61,479 nt of DNA from Cerioporus squamosus (GCA_022592435.1 JABYQS010000195.1:1-61479); one strand, 5' to 3'; numbered from the stretch's first letter, positions 20,078 through 32,628 are shown. A program made the numbers and translations. The notes: generated by a model not told the origin, from the sequence alone.

Positions 20078-23000
20078 CTACCAGTCCGCGGAGTCCCCAC
20101 CCTCCCAATGCCCGCGCTCAAGGTTCGCCTCGGCCTCAAGATCCTGCTCAGGAGGGAGCATCGAGATGACTGTGTTCATCTCCGCCGCGATGGCCTCCCG
20201 CAGCTCGTCCGCATAGTCCGCGTCGGCCAGCACGGGCGCGTGGACGTCCCACGTCGGCTCGTCGCCGCGCCAGCCCCCGTGCAGGTAGATATGGTTCATG
20301 AACCCGCGCCAGAGCGGGTCCACGCAGAGGATTGCGGAGTCGCCGACGACGACGAGCAGCGCCTTGGCCCGGGTCATCGCGACTGGGGGAAGAGAGCGAT
20401 GTTGTAGATGAGACGGAGAGCATCAGGAGATCGGATTTACGAGCGCAATATCAGGCTGTGCGCTCACTCACCATTGAATCGACGATGGTTGGACAGGAAG
20501 CCGAGCGTGAACTTCGCATCGTACGCGAGCAGGTCCGCGCTGCTGCGTACGGTCGAGACGATGATGACGCGACGTTCCTAGATAGCAATGAATCAGCACG
20601 ATGAGAACATGAACAGGAAAACGGGGACACACCTGTCCCTGGAACTCCTCCACGCTCCCGACCTTGACCGTGCCCAAGCCCGAATCCTTCAAGAGCCGAC
20701 GGATCTTGCGCACCTGCGCATGGTACGGTGCGATGACGCCAATATCCTCTGGGTCTGTAAAATGAGGCGTGTTGTGAGGAACCGTACAGGCGGGAGTTTT
20801 GATGCAGTTCTGAAAGATTATCCACTTACGAAGGGGATGGCGCTTGTCCTTCAGGAGCTCGACGACGTAAGCCTTGACCTGGATAGCCTCGTCAATGTTG
20901 AAGTACGACGGGGACGTCGCCTCGCGTTCGTTCCTCCCCGAGATAGCATGGAACACGACGGGATACGTGGGAGATACAAGCTGCGGCGAGTGCAAGAACG
21001 CGTTGATCGACGAGGCCAGCCCGCAGACTTCGAGCTCGTCGTCGTAGAACTTGACGTTCGGATAATGCAGGATCGCCTCATGAGACCGGTAGTTCTTCGT
21101 CAGCTTGACGTACCTGCGTAGACGGAAACCAACATCATCATCAGTGGAGCATGAGATTACACTGAGGTTCGAGGAGCACTCACGTAGTCCCGCGTCCCCG
21201 TTCGCCGCTGTACAGCGGACTCGCCATCAAGCGCTCAAGGTAGCTCTTCTCCATGCCGAATTCACGGGCAATGCTCGAGCGGATTACGGGACCGAGCTGC
21301 TTGGGGTCCCCGGAGAGGATGACGCGCGTGCTGTCGAGCGCGAGCGGCTTGATGGCCACCAGAACCTCGGGCTCGGACGCCTGCCCAGCCTCGTCGACGA
21401 AGACGTGCGTGAAGTGGCCTTCAGGCAGGCCGATGTTGTACGCGAAGGACGCATTGTTGCACGTCGAGACAATGACCCGGTATTTGGAGAGCTGATCCAG
21501 CGACGGGAGGCTGAACTGGTGTGTAGGGCGATATGAGTACGGGGGGAGATCGACAGGGAGGGAGGCAGGTTCGCGGAAGGCTGCGTTGCACCTGAAAAGC
21601 TCCTCCGGGGAGAGTGTGGTCAGCCGCTGCGCGAGGATATCTGCCGCGCTGTTGCTGGGAGCGCACGCGAAGATCTTCGCCTGAGGGTTCAGATGGAGGA
21701 CCTGCTGGATTGCTTCGACAATTGTCACAGTCTTCCCCGTCCCCGGCCTGCTCAGATGTCAGTGAGGCAGACAGTATTGCGACAGATCGACACATACGGG
21801 CCAAACACGATGAAAGGAGCCGCGCCTTCCTTGAGGTTTAGAATCGAGTTCACGGCCTCCAGCTGCGCAGGGTTGGTCCCGATCGTACTGTTAAATAGAC
21901 CAAGGCGGGACTCCGACGCAGTAATTGGTCTCTCCAGCCCCTCGAAGCCCGCGACAGGGAACAGCAGCCGCTGCGGAGACGGAATCCGAGCGATCAGTGC
22001 TTGATGCTGCCGCCTAACAGGAGTCCGGTTGAGCGTGAAGCGGACGTTGTACCGCGTACCCGCGGCATGGAAAGACGTATGGAAGTTGATGCGAACTCGC
22101 TCCTCCTGGATCTCGTGAACCATGCCTTTGAAGGTCTGTCCGCCTCCAGAAGCTTGCACGAGGATCGTGTCGCCTGTGATACAACGTTGAGTACCTGTGC
22201 ACGGGTCAAACGGGTTTACAAACCGATGGTGACGCTCGGCCGCTTCTCAGCGAGCCCATGTACATGCAGCCTGGAGGCGTACAATCGGCGGTTAGAACGT
22301 TGGACATCTCCAATAACGCGGGGACATACGAATGAAGTTTCCCCTCCTGCACGAACTCGACCCCAATCATATCGTACATCCGCAAATCCTCCCTGCAAGG
22401 CAGTCAGCGCAGGGACACGCGCAAAGCGGGCACAACTTACGCCATGCGGTGCTCCTCGATCCACAACAACGTCGCGAAGTAGTCAAGGTGATTGGCCTGG
22501 GACAACTCATTGTGGAAGCACCGTTCTCTGAGCCGGTCGATGATATCTTGCGGAGAACGCATTTGCAAAATCTCCGCGAGTTCGCCGGGGATAGGGAAAT
22601 GGTGGAGCTGCCTACGCCAGTTCATCCTCTCCCGAGGCGGAGCAACACCTTGCAAGACCGGGCCGTCTACGGACCAGTGCATGCGCCGGCTCCGGACGAA
22701 CGGTGCAACTGGCTTGAGCAGCTCACGCTCGTCATAGTCCCCCACAGCTACCAGCAATCGGCGGGCGATGACGAAGGTACCGCCGGCTGCCTGGAACGTG
22801 AACTCCAGCCGGGCATCGTACCGCCCGAGCTGGGTATGGCGAAAGGTGACAAGGAATCGAAGCGGCTGTCCAGGTCGCAGGGCCAAGTTTGTCGTACTCG
22901 AAGTGATAGTGAAGCTGTCAAATCGCCGTCAAACATCGCAGGAGTAGGTTCGACACCTACTCGGATACTCACAGTTTGTCATGGTTCGGAATCCTCGAAC

Positions 23001-23496
23001 GAACCTGCGTACGCACAATGGAGATCCATTGCGACGTTTCCGTTGTCACCGTGACCTCTGTCTGGATGCCTTCGGTGGCCTGTTCCAAGCTGGCTACGCC
23101 AAAATTGACGCCGTCTTCCATGTGCGACACGCTGATCCCTTGCTTGTTCTGTTCTGCTTGCTCATACCTAGCGCGGAGGATGGCAAGCTGCTCATGCTTT
23201 TGGTGTGCTGGAGCCGCCAGATGGATCCCCCATGCGTCCACGGGGATGTTCATCGAGCAAACCAAACAACGCCGTATGTCTTCGCCTCCTAGTCTTCCCG
23301 GAAGCGCGCTGGCGAGTCTTAGGTTCGAATGGTGAGCATGGCCCCGGATGTGCGAGTCGTAGTTGGAGGCTGGGGACAGAACAACGACGCATAGTTCGCA
23401 TAGGCAAACGTCATGCTCCGCCATGCAAGAAGTATCGGAGCATCCAGTGCCATAGAGGACATCTGGACAGTACTTCTCGGGAATGATCGGTGCCAT
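20078..23496 (-). CDS. Zinc-finger MOV10/SDE3-like RNA helicase A
   Basis: SF1 (Upf1-like) helicase of the MOV10/SDE3/Armitage type, a family acting in RNA silencing and transposon control. It is read from ATG at 23496 to TAG at 20078 through about ten exons. The N-terminus has a CCCH finger (C-x8-C-x4-C-x3-H) and two U1-type C2H2 fingers with H-x5-H spacing. Helicase motifs: GPPGTGKT (split by an intron ending at 21798), [48 protein letters not shown] and [12 protein letters not shown]. All catalytic residues are intact. Compared with paralogues B and C it lacks the middle C2H2 finger. It is divergent from the membrane-protein gene at 23962, with about 465 bp between starts. Fused fingers of this class often bind dsRNA; that role here is inferred. 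Confidence 0.9.
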
Positions 23497-23961
23497 GGTG
23501 CTTGGATGCAGGAAGGTTTGAAGAGAAAGTAGCGTGGACGTACAAGCTTATAATGGGTCCGCGAGGATTCTTGGGGGTGGAGCCAACCAGCAATCCCTCT
23601 GACGGCTTGCAGCTGCGTGCCACACTCAAGTTATCGCAGCACACCTATGCGGTTGATTACTGCAGCACATTTTCGATTACGCTTGTGCTGCAGGTGGGAG
23701 AGCGTCAACAAAAGGACCCTAACCGCTGTGTAACTCACATGCATAGTACTGTGCGCACTCAAGCTAAGGCAACCAGATGCTGCAGCCTCCAGCGTGCAGT
23801 GGTTATGTAGGACAAGGGCCACCCTCGTAAGCGCCTGCGCGTAGGTGGCGCGTCGACGCGTCAGGCGGCCCAAGGCGGTCTTCCTCGACTTCCTTCAGTA
23901 CAACTACGAGACGGTCTCGACGACCTCGACGACGACGACGGGCGACCCAATTTCCGCGACC

Positions 23962-25408
23962 ATGCCCCTGGTGAGCGCGTCCGTCGACGCATTCCTCGTC
24001 CTCGCCACCGCGATCCTCATCCCCGCCGTCCTCGTCCTCCGCCGGCACCCTGACCAGCCCTTCACGCTCCGGGATGGCCTCAACTTCCTCATCATTTTTC
24101 ATACTCTTCTCCAGCTGTACACCATTGTCGTCCGCTTCCCACCGAATCTCTTCCAGACGCTGAAGATACCACTAACAACTCCCTCGGACACCATCCGCGC
24201 CGTCCTCCTTCAGCGTGCAGGCCTCCCGCCCGACGCGCCGCTGCCCAGACCACTAGAGACACTCCTGACGCGTCTCTCGAGCTTTGACACGCGTACGCTA
24301 TACGTTAGGTCGCTCCCGGATCGTTTGCACGCCACATCCCCCACTGACTGTGGTACGCGGTTAGATTCGGCCAGGCGGTCATCCAAGACTGCGAACACTG
24401 CACCACATTCGATGAGTACGCCATCTTCGCGGCGCCGCGCATAGCACTGGGCTATGTCAAGGAGGCAGCAGTGGTGGGACTCGTCACCATCCGCGGGAGC
24501 GGGCACGAGCGGTGGCGGACATACACGATCGCCGCGCTCGTCGGTGCGTTCATCCTCGAGGGCTACAAACTCGGGACCACTCCCGTGCGCATACCGCGCG
24601 ACGGACTTGGGGTGTTCATGGTGAGTCTTCCTCTTTGTTTTTCCGACAGAAGCCTCTGTTTGTCTCTTCTCTACACTGGAAGCGGTCGCCGAGTATCGTC
24701 CCGCGGACCTCTCCGTAGCTCCCTCTCATCTGCCGCGACACAATGATCTACGGCCGCTCGGTCTCCCACATGCAGCGGTAGCAACCCATTGAACCGCAGT
24801 ACGTATCTGAGCGATAGCAATTGCCCGAGCGTAGCTGTGGTACGCCCTGACCCAGAGAAGCCCGTGTACTGTCCGTCTTCACTCGAGTCGCTGCAGCGAT
24901 AGTAGCATCACCGCATTTCCCTATCCCTAATCGTCCTTGCGCACCAAAAACCAAGCCGTAGCATGACACTCACCACCGCGTACAGTGGCACGACAACCTC
25001 TGGCTCATCCGCCACCTCTTCTTTCTCGCCCTCCCGCTCCTCATCCACTTCCTGCCCCGCTCCGCCCCATCCCAAAGCCCCATCCCCCTCCTCGCCGCCG
25101 CCCGCGCCGAGCTCCAACAAACGCAAAACCGTCTCTCCACCGCGCGCTTCGTGCACGCCGCGACACAGCGCGACCCCGCGCTCCGCGCTGCGTCTGCGGA
25201 GTGGTGGGACCGCCAGCGCGTGGAGGGCGAATGGGCGCGCGCGGACGAGCATGTCCGGCACGCTGCGGAGAAGCTGGGGAAGGGCATCGCGGAGGATGCG
25301 GCCGGCACTGCGGGCAGGCTGAGGCAGAAGGTGAGGGCAATCTTGCGGCAGATGGTGGAAAGCGTGGCTCTTGCCCCGGGCCCTGCTGCAGCGGCGGCGG
25401 GTCGGTAG
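23962..25408 (+). CDS. Conserved fungal multi-pass membrane protein
   Basis: Not recognised by name. Exons 23962-24308 and 24365-24620 join in phase, and the last exon is 24986-25408 (TAG). A middle exon may lie in the 365-nt gap: AEYRPADLSVAPSHLPRHN is an open, protein-like frame at about 24690-24735, but I could not place its borders. Hydrophobic segments are seen in AFLVLATAILIPAVLVL, LNFLIIFHTLLQLYTIVV, YTIAALVGAFILEGY and WLIRHLFFLALPLLIHF. A cysteine pair (QDCEHC) follows the second segment. The C-terminal 100 residues are Ala/Arg/Gln-rich and probably helical. The ATG at 23962 is the first in frame; the frame is open further upstream without an ATG. Confidence 0.7.
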
Positions 25409-25720
25409 CACACTGGGATGGCGTTCTTTTGTTGTGCACAGATGTATACCTTGTCTGTAGACATAGACTGGAATGGTGTGATAGCAGTACCGCGCATGGA
25501 TTGGAAGTCAACTGGTTAGTAGCCAGATGGCGCGTTGCTCCCAGGTATGTGAAAAAGAGATGGTGATCGTATTGTGGCACATAGGTAGTAGCATCGCTAC
25601 ATGATAGTCCAGACGCAGCTCGCTGCGAGTTGGCTAGGGTCGTTAGCGAACGTCCATTAAGTATCGTGACAGCAGTAATACAAGAGCGCAGAAATCGAAG
25701 CGGATGCGAGTAGATAGGTT

Positions 25721-25933
25721 TCATAGGTGAAGGATAGATACGCAGAAAGCACCCACCAGCAACAACTCGTCAGCGAAGACCCAGTAAGAGCCCACGAACA
25801 ACAAGGCATCCAAGAACACAGCAAAGGACCTCCACCAAACCTTCCAATCCAATTCCAGAAACAGTGCGGAGCAAAGAGCGAAGACGGTGGCGATCATACG
25901 TATACAGACTGTCAAGACCGCATGGGTTAGCAT
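25721..25933 (-). CDS. Small hydrophobic ORF (possible membrane protein or exon)
   Basis: A 70-codon frame with ATG at 25933, almost wholly hydrophobic (TVFALCSALFLELD, AVFLDALLFVGSYWVFADELLLVGAF). A good acceptor (cttgacag) lies just inside the frame near 25918, so this may be the last exon of a transcript that starts near 26000, directly after the stop of membrane protein 2. No family recognised. Confidence 0.3.
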   Translation of the reverse strand: MLTHAVLTVCIRMIATVFALCSALFLELDWKVWWRSFAVFLDALLFVGSYWVFADELLLVGAFCVSILHL

Positions 25934-26017
25934 GTATGTATCATCTCGCGAGAGTGCATGAACTCACCTAGGCGACAACAAGAAAGCACTGGTGGTACAT
26001 TTTCCACAGACCGCCAC

Positions 26018-27847
26018 CTAGCGACGCGGAGGCGGCGGCATATCAGGAATAAGATAGTGAACCGGGCGATCGCCGAAGCTTGATTTGTGGTTCAAATTGG
26101 GGAGCTCCATCCCGGCCGCCTCGAGATCCTCGCGCGAGTGCTGCCTCACCGGCCCCGATGCAGACGCCCGCAGGGTTCCGCTCGACTGCGACTCGTGGCG
26201 GTACATCTGGTGAGCCGAGGTGAGCGGGGACGTGCTGGTATAGGTAACAGTACTGGCGACGCTCTGTCCGCGCGATACGCTCGCGCCGGCACTAGTGGGA
26301 GTGGGCGGCATTGAGAGCTCCGATGAGTCCAGCTGCGGCACAGGCTTGCGGGCGGCACGCCTGGCACCAGCACCCGGACCGCCGCCAGAGGACGAGCGAT
26401 TCATGGGTGAAACGTCGTACGGAAGGCTCGCTGGCATCGCCATCGGAGCGCCGTCGATGGAACGCCGAGGCACAGTGGGGGACCTTGTGCGGGGAGAAGG
26501 AGCTGCCACGGGGTCTTCACCATCTAACTTCGCGAGCGCCATCGCACGGTGAGACTGGCTTGAACTCCTTGTGCGCGAGCGAGCGTTCGAGCCTGCACTA
26601 GAGAGCGGCTCTGCGACCGACGCGATTGGGCTAAGACCTGCGCCAGATGTCGACGCTGACGAGCGGCGGCGATTGGAATAGGCTAGTGGCTGCACGGTCT
26701 CAATGTACTCGCGCCCTTTGGTGTGAGGCACGCCCTTTTCTTCCGCAAGCGTGGCGACATCTTCGTCCGAGATTCCACGGGCCGCGCCCGAGTGGCCGTG
26801 GGCAGTGCTGGAAAGGGGGGTCAAGATCGCGCCAGTGGACTCGGTCTTGCCGCGTTTCTTCGACGGTATAGCCATGACGAGGCCTGGCCTAGCGGCGGCA
26901 ACTGGGGCATCCATGCCAGAATCGAGCGAAGAGAGACCTCCCCACTTCCCAAGCTGGGCGGGAGTGCGGCCGTCCATCGCCCGACGGCGAGAACGTGTGG
27001 GAGTGCGCCGGCACAATCCGAAGTAGATGTAAGCAGCGATTGCGGCGGCGATGAGGACCACACCGCCGATGACCCCTCCGGCTATGGCTCCGGCGCGTGA
27101 AGTGCTGCTTGTTGCACCTGTGACGGGCAGAACGGTGTGTGATGGGATAGCCGAAGTTGTACTGGTCATGCCCGTGCTGGTGCCAGTAGACGTGGCAGCA
27201 GCGGAAGAGGATGTTGATGTCGCGGAGAGGCAAGAGGTGTCCGTACCGTTTGTGACGAAGAATTGAGGCGAAGTGGCAACCCAATCATCTCCGATAGCTG
27301 CCAGCACATACCAGCCAGCAGGGACGGTCACGATCGGCCATGTCCACGTCTGAGCAGTAGCATCGACATGCCATGCAATGGGAAGTTGGAAGGTCTGCCC
27401 TTGCCTCTTCCTTGATGGAGTGGAATCAGTGTGAGGCGTAATGCTGCTCGACACTGCAAGCTCGAACGTCTCCTGGGGTCCAGTGTAAGTCCAATCGAAC
27501 GTGGCGGACGTGCAAGCAGTCGGGTACGGAATGGTCGCGAAAGTGAACGATTGCGCCGGAGTAGACGTGCCTGAGGGGGACGACGTGTCCGAGAGGGAGA
27601 TACGGGTGCCAGGTAGTGTCGTCATCGTGAGACTGGGACTTGGGGTGGAGGCGACAGTAGACGAGGGATTGGCTGATGACCCAGGCAGCGATGATGAGCT
27701 CGTCTGCGATTGCGTCTCTGTCTCTGTCTGCGTCGAATCGACGGTAGACAACCTTGTCCCCGGCAGCGAGATCGGAGGGGAAGGGGATAGCGAAAAGCGG
27801 GTTCCCGGGAGCTCTACCTGTCTGCGCTTGACGGCCAAATCTGCCAT
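26018..27847 (-). CDS. Single-pass membrane protein, family member 2
   Basis: A 609-codon single exon from ATG at 27847. The N-terminus MADLAVKRRQVELPG matches LLVRRQVELPG in member 3. A Ser/Thr-rich segment follows, then the two-cysteine domain (TACTSATFDWTYTGP to FFVTNGTDTSCL). Next come a Ser/Thr-rich stalk, one membrane helix (AIAGGVIGGVVLIAAAIAAY) and a 300-residue cytoplasmic tail. The tail carries MALAKLD, an HQMYRHESQ motif and the C-terminal SSFGD...YLIPDMPPPP. No classical signal peptide is seen, so membrane insertion may rely on the internal helix, or a leader exon is missing: a perfect gtgagt donor lies near 27905. Role unknown; the layout recalls fungal wall-stress sensors such as Wsc or Mid2, without sequence similarity. 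Confidence 0.85.
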   Translation of the reverse strand: MADLAVKRRQVELPGTRFSLSPSPPISLPGTRLSTVDSTQTETETQSQTSSSSLPGSSANPSSTVASTPSPSLTMTTLPGTRISLSDTSSPSGTSTPAQSFTFATIPYPTACTSATFDWTYTGPQETFELAVSSSITPHTDSTPSRKRQGQTFQLPIAWHVDATAQTWTWPIVTVPAGWYVLAAIGDDWVATSPQFFVTNGTDTSCLSATSTSSSAAATSTGTSTGMTSTTSAIPSHTVLPVTGATSSTSRAGAIAGGVIGGVVLIAAAIAAYIYFGLCRRTPTRSRRRAMDGRTPAQLGKWGGLSSLDSGMDAPVAAARPGLVMAIPSKKRGKTESTGAILTPLSSTAHGHSGAARGISDEDVATLAEEKGVPHTKGREYIETVQPLAYSNRRRSSASTSGAGLSPIASVAEPLSSAGSNARSRTRSSSQSHRAMALAKLDGEDPVAAPSPRTRSPTVPRRSIDGAPMAMPASLPYDVSPMNRSSSGGGPGAGARRAARKPVPQLDSSELSMPPTPTSAGASVSRGQSVASTVTYTSTSPLTSAHQMYRHESQSSGTLRASASGPVRQHSREDLEAAGMELPNLNHKSSFGDRPVHYLIPDMPPPPRR

Positions 27848-28559
27848 CGTTGTGAGCACGTCTCGACGCGACGGCGACGGGGAGAGAGCTCGAAGACTAG
27901 GACTCACCAGGTCACCGAGTTACGTCCTGAGCATAGATAAGGACGAGCAACTCTTCTTCGACCACGAGAGTGCTCCGATATGGACGAAGGAGAGCCTTTC
28001 GGCCGCGTGAAGATGGACGCTGTGCGCAACCTCCCGTCGGCCACAATAAACCGTTGCCGCCGGGACGCAGTCACGCGTCCCAGCGTCTCCGAAATAGCTC
28101 CACAACGCCCACGGTTCGGGCCTGGGTCGGGGCATTCTCATCACTCTCACCGGTCGCGATGTCACCGAGAGGCGAAAGGAAGAGCGTCGAGTGCAGAGAA
28201 CGGCGCAGGCGACAAGCACATCCAGCTATGTTATACCTCGTTTTGAGACTCAGCCGCGGCTTCGGAGGCCTGTCGGGGGCAGATCGAGGAGAGGAGGTCC
28301 ATATCGGGTCCTAGAATTACCAAGTTGGGCTCGCCCCTCTTCACTCGTTGCCGCGAGGTTAACAGGTGAAGGACGTCTATGACCTGTGAGGTATACATTA
28401 TACAGTTGCTGTAGTATACAATAATACGTGCGTGAGTAGTGAGGTATGTCAGTGCAAAATGATGCGTGTCATGGGGGAAGGGAGGGAGTGGGGAGGTCTG
28501 CCTCAAGGCCTCGCGGCTGGAATGCATCAGAGGTGACGGAGGTTTCGAGTAGAGTAGTG
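27848..28559. other. Intergenic, no gene seen
   Basis: Between the start of membrane protein 2 (minus) and the end of the Mrs2-like gene (minus). It should hold the promoter of membrane protein 2 and the Mrs2 3' UTR. No clear TATA box was found. Confidence 0.45.
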
Positions 28560-30831
28560 TCATGACCAATTGGGGTACCGTCGGGCTCTCAAGGAAAAGA
28601 GTGCCCATCTGCGCTTCTCCGGTCGTTTACGGTTATTGCTAGACAACCCAACCTTCCGTATCCGCGATAGTCTGTGCCAAATGATATGAGCTGCAGCGCC
28701 AGGACGGACAAGGCACGGTCATACCTGTGCACGCCTATCCACGCCGCACCTAACGACACCGCGAAGGCGGTCGCAGTCATGGCATAGAACGCGAACTCAT
28801 GCTCCTCGAGATGGCTCCTCAACTGTTCGCGGCCAGTGTTAATTAATGTGGGAACGTAACTGCCAACGGCAGAGCGAATTTGAAGGCTCACGTTCATGCC
28901 GAACACGCCCGCCACGAGCGTCCCAACGCCGATGCCCATTGTCAAGATGGAGACTTTCAGGTCCAGTGCCAACAGAGCATTCCGATTTGAGTCGAGAATA
29001 AGCTCCACGATCTCCTGCGTAGATTGGACGTTGGACTGCAAGGCTATGTGTCAGCAACCGAAGGCTCGGGCAGATAGGCGCAAGACGGAGATGAGGCGAA
29101 GGAGACAGTCGTAGGGAAGGGAAGGCATGGAAACACAGGATTAAGAGAATCATGGGTGTGAGACGGTGAAGGCTGCGCAGCGCCAACGGCGAAAACGTGA
29201 TGCAGCGAGTTGCTCTGCGCGAGGTCGTACGAGTTAAGATGCTCGAGCGCCGCTCACCTGTATGTTCTCTGCTTCATTGACGATTTCCTCCACCTGCTTG
29301 GCGAAAGACTCCAGAAGTACTTCTAGGTCCTCATGGTCGTCGAGCTTTCTCGGGACACCGCTCTTCTTGTCAGTGAGGTACATCGCAGCCAGATCCTCAT
29401 CTAAACACAACCGCCGTCAACATACACTGCTCCCTCGCAACCAGGGACTAGGGCGACTTACCCTGCTCAAGAACCTCTTCGAGAGCTTCTTGGACCTAAG
29501 ACAGGTGAATACATGTCAGACGCGCAAACTGAGAGCGAATGCTACAGACGCACGAGTTTTGCACGGCTCTGGAAGCTAGCCAAACGCCGAGAATAATGCA
29601 GCAAGCGCTTGAAGCGGTCGTGATCGATGTCGTCCTCAAGCTCGGCGAGAAGGCCGCCAACAAGGTTGCGGATGAAGACCATCTCAGCCTCCAGCGCACT
29701 CAGCACGGAGAGCAGAATGGACTCCAGGGCTCTGCGAGTTATCCGGTTCTAGCATAAGCCTCTTGTGACATCGGGGAAAGTGGGACATGGAGCGGTGCCA
29801 AACTCACCTGAACTCGTAGGGAGTTCCCGACGCTTTCGCTCTCAAGTTATGCTGCCAGATAGGTGAGGAAACCGCTATCCAAGATATATACGGGGACATA
29901 CTTCGAGATGGTACAGGAACACCGAATGTAAGCGCGAATCCGCCGAGCCATAGGTGTCGAAGAGGATGACGGTGTCGGCCTTGATGAGGGCACGGATGTG
30001 TAGAATGTTGACCTGCGTGAGGGAAAGGAGGGTGCACGGTTGAAGTCACAAGTCGTACGTGTGCAGCGGGGCAAGCGACTACGTACAAGGATGGCTTCCT
30101 TTCGCACCAAAATCGTGGGGACAAGGTTCGGTATCCTCGAATCAATTTTGCGAAGGTCACGCGGCTAACCGCTGACCTGTTAGCAGGACGACATGTGTGG
30201 CTGTCTGATGGGCGACTTACGTTCAGTCGATGCTCCGAACACAGGTCGGCCTTCCTGAACTGGCCGGAGATGGTCTTGACGTTTCCTGAAGACGTAATGC
30301 GCACAAAGCGCGTCGATCAGACCCACGCAAGGGGGGATGTATAAGTGGGGTTCCTGCTGACCTTCCGCATCCAATATTGTACCTTCAGGTCTGTCTAGGT
30401 TAACGAACGTGCCATGTGCGAGCGGTAGGGAACTCACATCGCAGCATCAGCTCTGCTGGTTGCCTTCCCTTCATCGCCTTTTCCAACACTGCAACCTTCG
30501 CTGCCTCCTCATGAACGTCCGAGGGCTCGTCTAGTGGATCGGAAGATCGACGCTGAGAGAGTCTCTGCAGCCATGAAGAGAACTGCCTAGACCCAAGAAT
30601 GCTCAGAGGTCGCGGACGTCGTGTCTGAGAAGAGCACGTTCCTGTGAGATATAGACGTCGTGGAGCCGATGGACTTGGTGGGCTTGTGTGCAGAGCAGCA
30701 AGACACGTTCTTCGGGGCATGTGAAGCGGAGGACGATTAGCATGCCAGGGAGCAAATTCACGCGTAAGCGTTGCGCGGGTAGTCAGAGGAGTTACATGGC
30801 GTTTTGCCAGCCTCCAAGACAACGTAGACAT
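28560..30831 (-). CDS. MRS2: Mrs2-type mitochondrial Mg2+ channel (CorA superfamily)
   Basis: Imports Mg2+ across the inner mitochondrial membrane as a homopentamer. The ATG at 30831 opens an Arg/Ser/Thr-rich presequence of about 100 residues, ending near LSILGSRQFSSW. Conserved parts follow over several small exons: GNVKTISGQFRKADLC, VRKEAILV, an ALIKAD-type segment, TPYEFRALESILLSVLSALE, DIDHDRFKRLLHYSRRL, DEDLAAMYLTDKKSG, and LALDLKVSILTMGIGVGT with the diagnostic GMN pore motif. An intron (gtgagc to gaacag) follows GMN directly, and the next exon gives EEHEFAFYAMTATAFAVSLG, the second membrane helix. After a further intron the basic tail RKVGLSSNNRKR ends at TGA 28560-28562. Not every exon border was fixed, but I see no inactivating change. 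Confidence 0.9.
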
Positions 30832-31812
30832 ACGCAAGAGCCAGCAAGGATTGCGAGGACGGGGCAGGAGGAGGACGTCAAGAACTGTGCAGGCGCTGGC
30901 GGTGGACCCATGACCGTACAGATGCTTATGTCAGCAGATCGAGATGAGCGGAACGAGCCGCGCTCCCATCGTCAGCCTGGTCGTTCTAACTTCTACAGTC
31001 GCCATTCTATCTGCCCGTGGACATATGTGAACACAGTCTTGGCAGCTCAACAATAAGCTGGAGTATGAAGTGACGGGAAGTACTGACCTATGCTCCGTTC
31101 AAAGTGCTATCCAACAATATTGTTGTCCGAGTTTCGACGCCGTTCTGCGGCTCTGAGATCGGGTCCAGCCTCGTGCCACATGTCCGGGATGTGCAAAACC
31201 ATCCAAGCTCTCTTCAAATATTCAGCATAATTCGACGGTCCCGGCACGCTCGCATATGTCGTGCTTAAATGAAATGCGGACGGCGTCGGGCACGAACACG
31301 CTGGGGTTATGTGTGCCGCGACACGTCCCGGACCATGGATCCGTGCGATATTTTGTCACGAAGGTGAGTCCGTAGGCATCAACCTGTTCCCTAATTGTTT
31401 TTGATTACACGACACACCGTGAGCGACGCCTCTCCAGCGTTTTAGGTCATTTTCGCCAGTTCATTTCGTCAAAGTTCGTCCACGGTCGACACGCCCCGGA
31501 CCATGTGACCCCAGCCTGGATCTCTGGCATCGCGAAGACGCGCGACACGGGTTCATCCCAGTCTCCTCACCTGCCTATGCACGCACGTAGCCAGATCGGC
31601 GCGTCCAAGCTCATCATCCGCGAACGCCAGCCCCCTCCCTACTCTCGGCTTTCCCCTGGACGCCACGGAACCAATTCCGGACTCATAGATCGCTCCTTCC
31701 CAACTTCTCAGCGCATTTCGCCCCAGCAGACACTACATGAATGCGCTGGATGTGTCTAGATGTTGGCTGCCTTTACCTGCACCCCTCCTCCTCCCATACC
31801 GCCTCCCCGACC
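30832..31812. other. Intergenic, no gene seen
   Basis: Divergent spacer between the Mrs2-like gene (minus) and the nucleotidyltransferase-like gene (plus). Several in-frame shadows but no protein-like sequence. Confidence 0.5.
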
Positions 31813-32628
31813 ATGCATGAAGTCCCCCGCTTGCTGCAAGCCGCCGCCGCCCTCTCCGAGCTGCTGCGCGACGCAGGAGTTCCGCACGCGTTCTACGGCA
31901 ACGTTTTGACCGCAGTGTTGTCAAAAGCCCCTCTGGCCGATGTCGGTGAAATCCCTGGACCCGTTTAGTGTCGTACTGACTGACGTATGCACAGGAAATA
32001 TGCTGTATAGTTGAAGGTGGGGCGGTTCATCCCTTTCGTCGCGTACGTCAGGCTTGCGCAGGGAACGAGGACTTCTCGATAGTCACCTCGCCGTGGAGCA
32101 ATCGGTAAGTAGCGGCGTGGAAGGGAGCCCTGCGGCCACGACTATCATTCACAAAGCTCCAGTTTGCACGTGAAATACCAACGACTGATCCCTCCAATCG
32201 CCGTGCGTACTTTGCTTCCGCGAATGCCGTGCCAAGTCGCTCACTCGAGATCAGATTGAAGTCCTCGTTGCTGGGGAGGAGGGCCCGCGGCGACTAGACA
32301 GCTCGACGGTAATGGCAGTGGGGAGGGTACCGTTCCTGACGATCACAGAGTTCATTCGGGCCAAACTCAAGGCGTGGTCAATGTATGCCAAGTCCCCTTC
32401 CCGTCAGAGCGGTAACTCGCGCTGACCCTCTTAATCCGTGGCAGACGCGCGCTCGACAGGGACGCGCAGGACATCACGTTCGCGATGTCGCGATACTGGA
32501 ATCGGGTTGATCTCAACCGCATCCCCGAGCAAGAGATGAACGATTTCGCAGCGCGATTCCCCGCGGTAGCTCCGTCATGGCAGGAACTCAGGCGAAAATA
32601 CGGCATGTGCGTCCCCAATAGGCTTTAA
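31813..32628 (+). CDS. Nucleotidyltransferase-like hypothetical protein
   Basis: Five exons (31813-31941, 31995-32104, 32163-32202, 32255-32382, 32445-32628) join exactly in phase to 196 residues. The sequence is of a type common in polypore genomes: GVPHAFYGNVLTAVLSKAPLAD, VEGGAVHPFRRVRQAC, PWSNRLHVKYQRLIPP, VLVAGEEGPRRLD, VPFLTITEFIRAKLKAW, RDAQDITFAMSRYWNRVD and ELRRKYGM. The early G-NVL segment, the LIPP-IEVLV strand and the helix at ITEFIRAKLKAW recall the minimal nucleotidyltransferase (MNT-like) fold. The usual catalytic GS...DxD pattern is not obvious, so enzymatic activity is doubtful. The fold statement is an inference. Confidence 0.75.
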
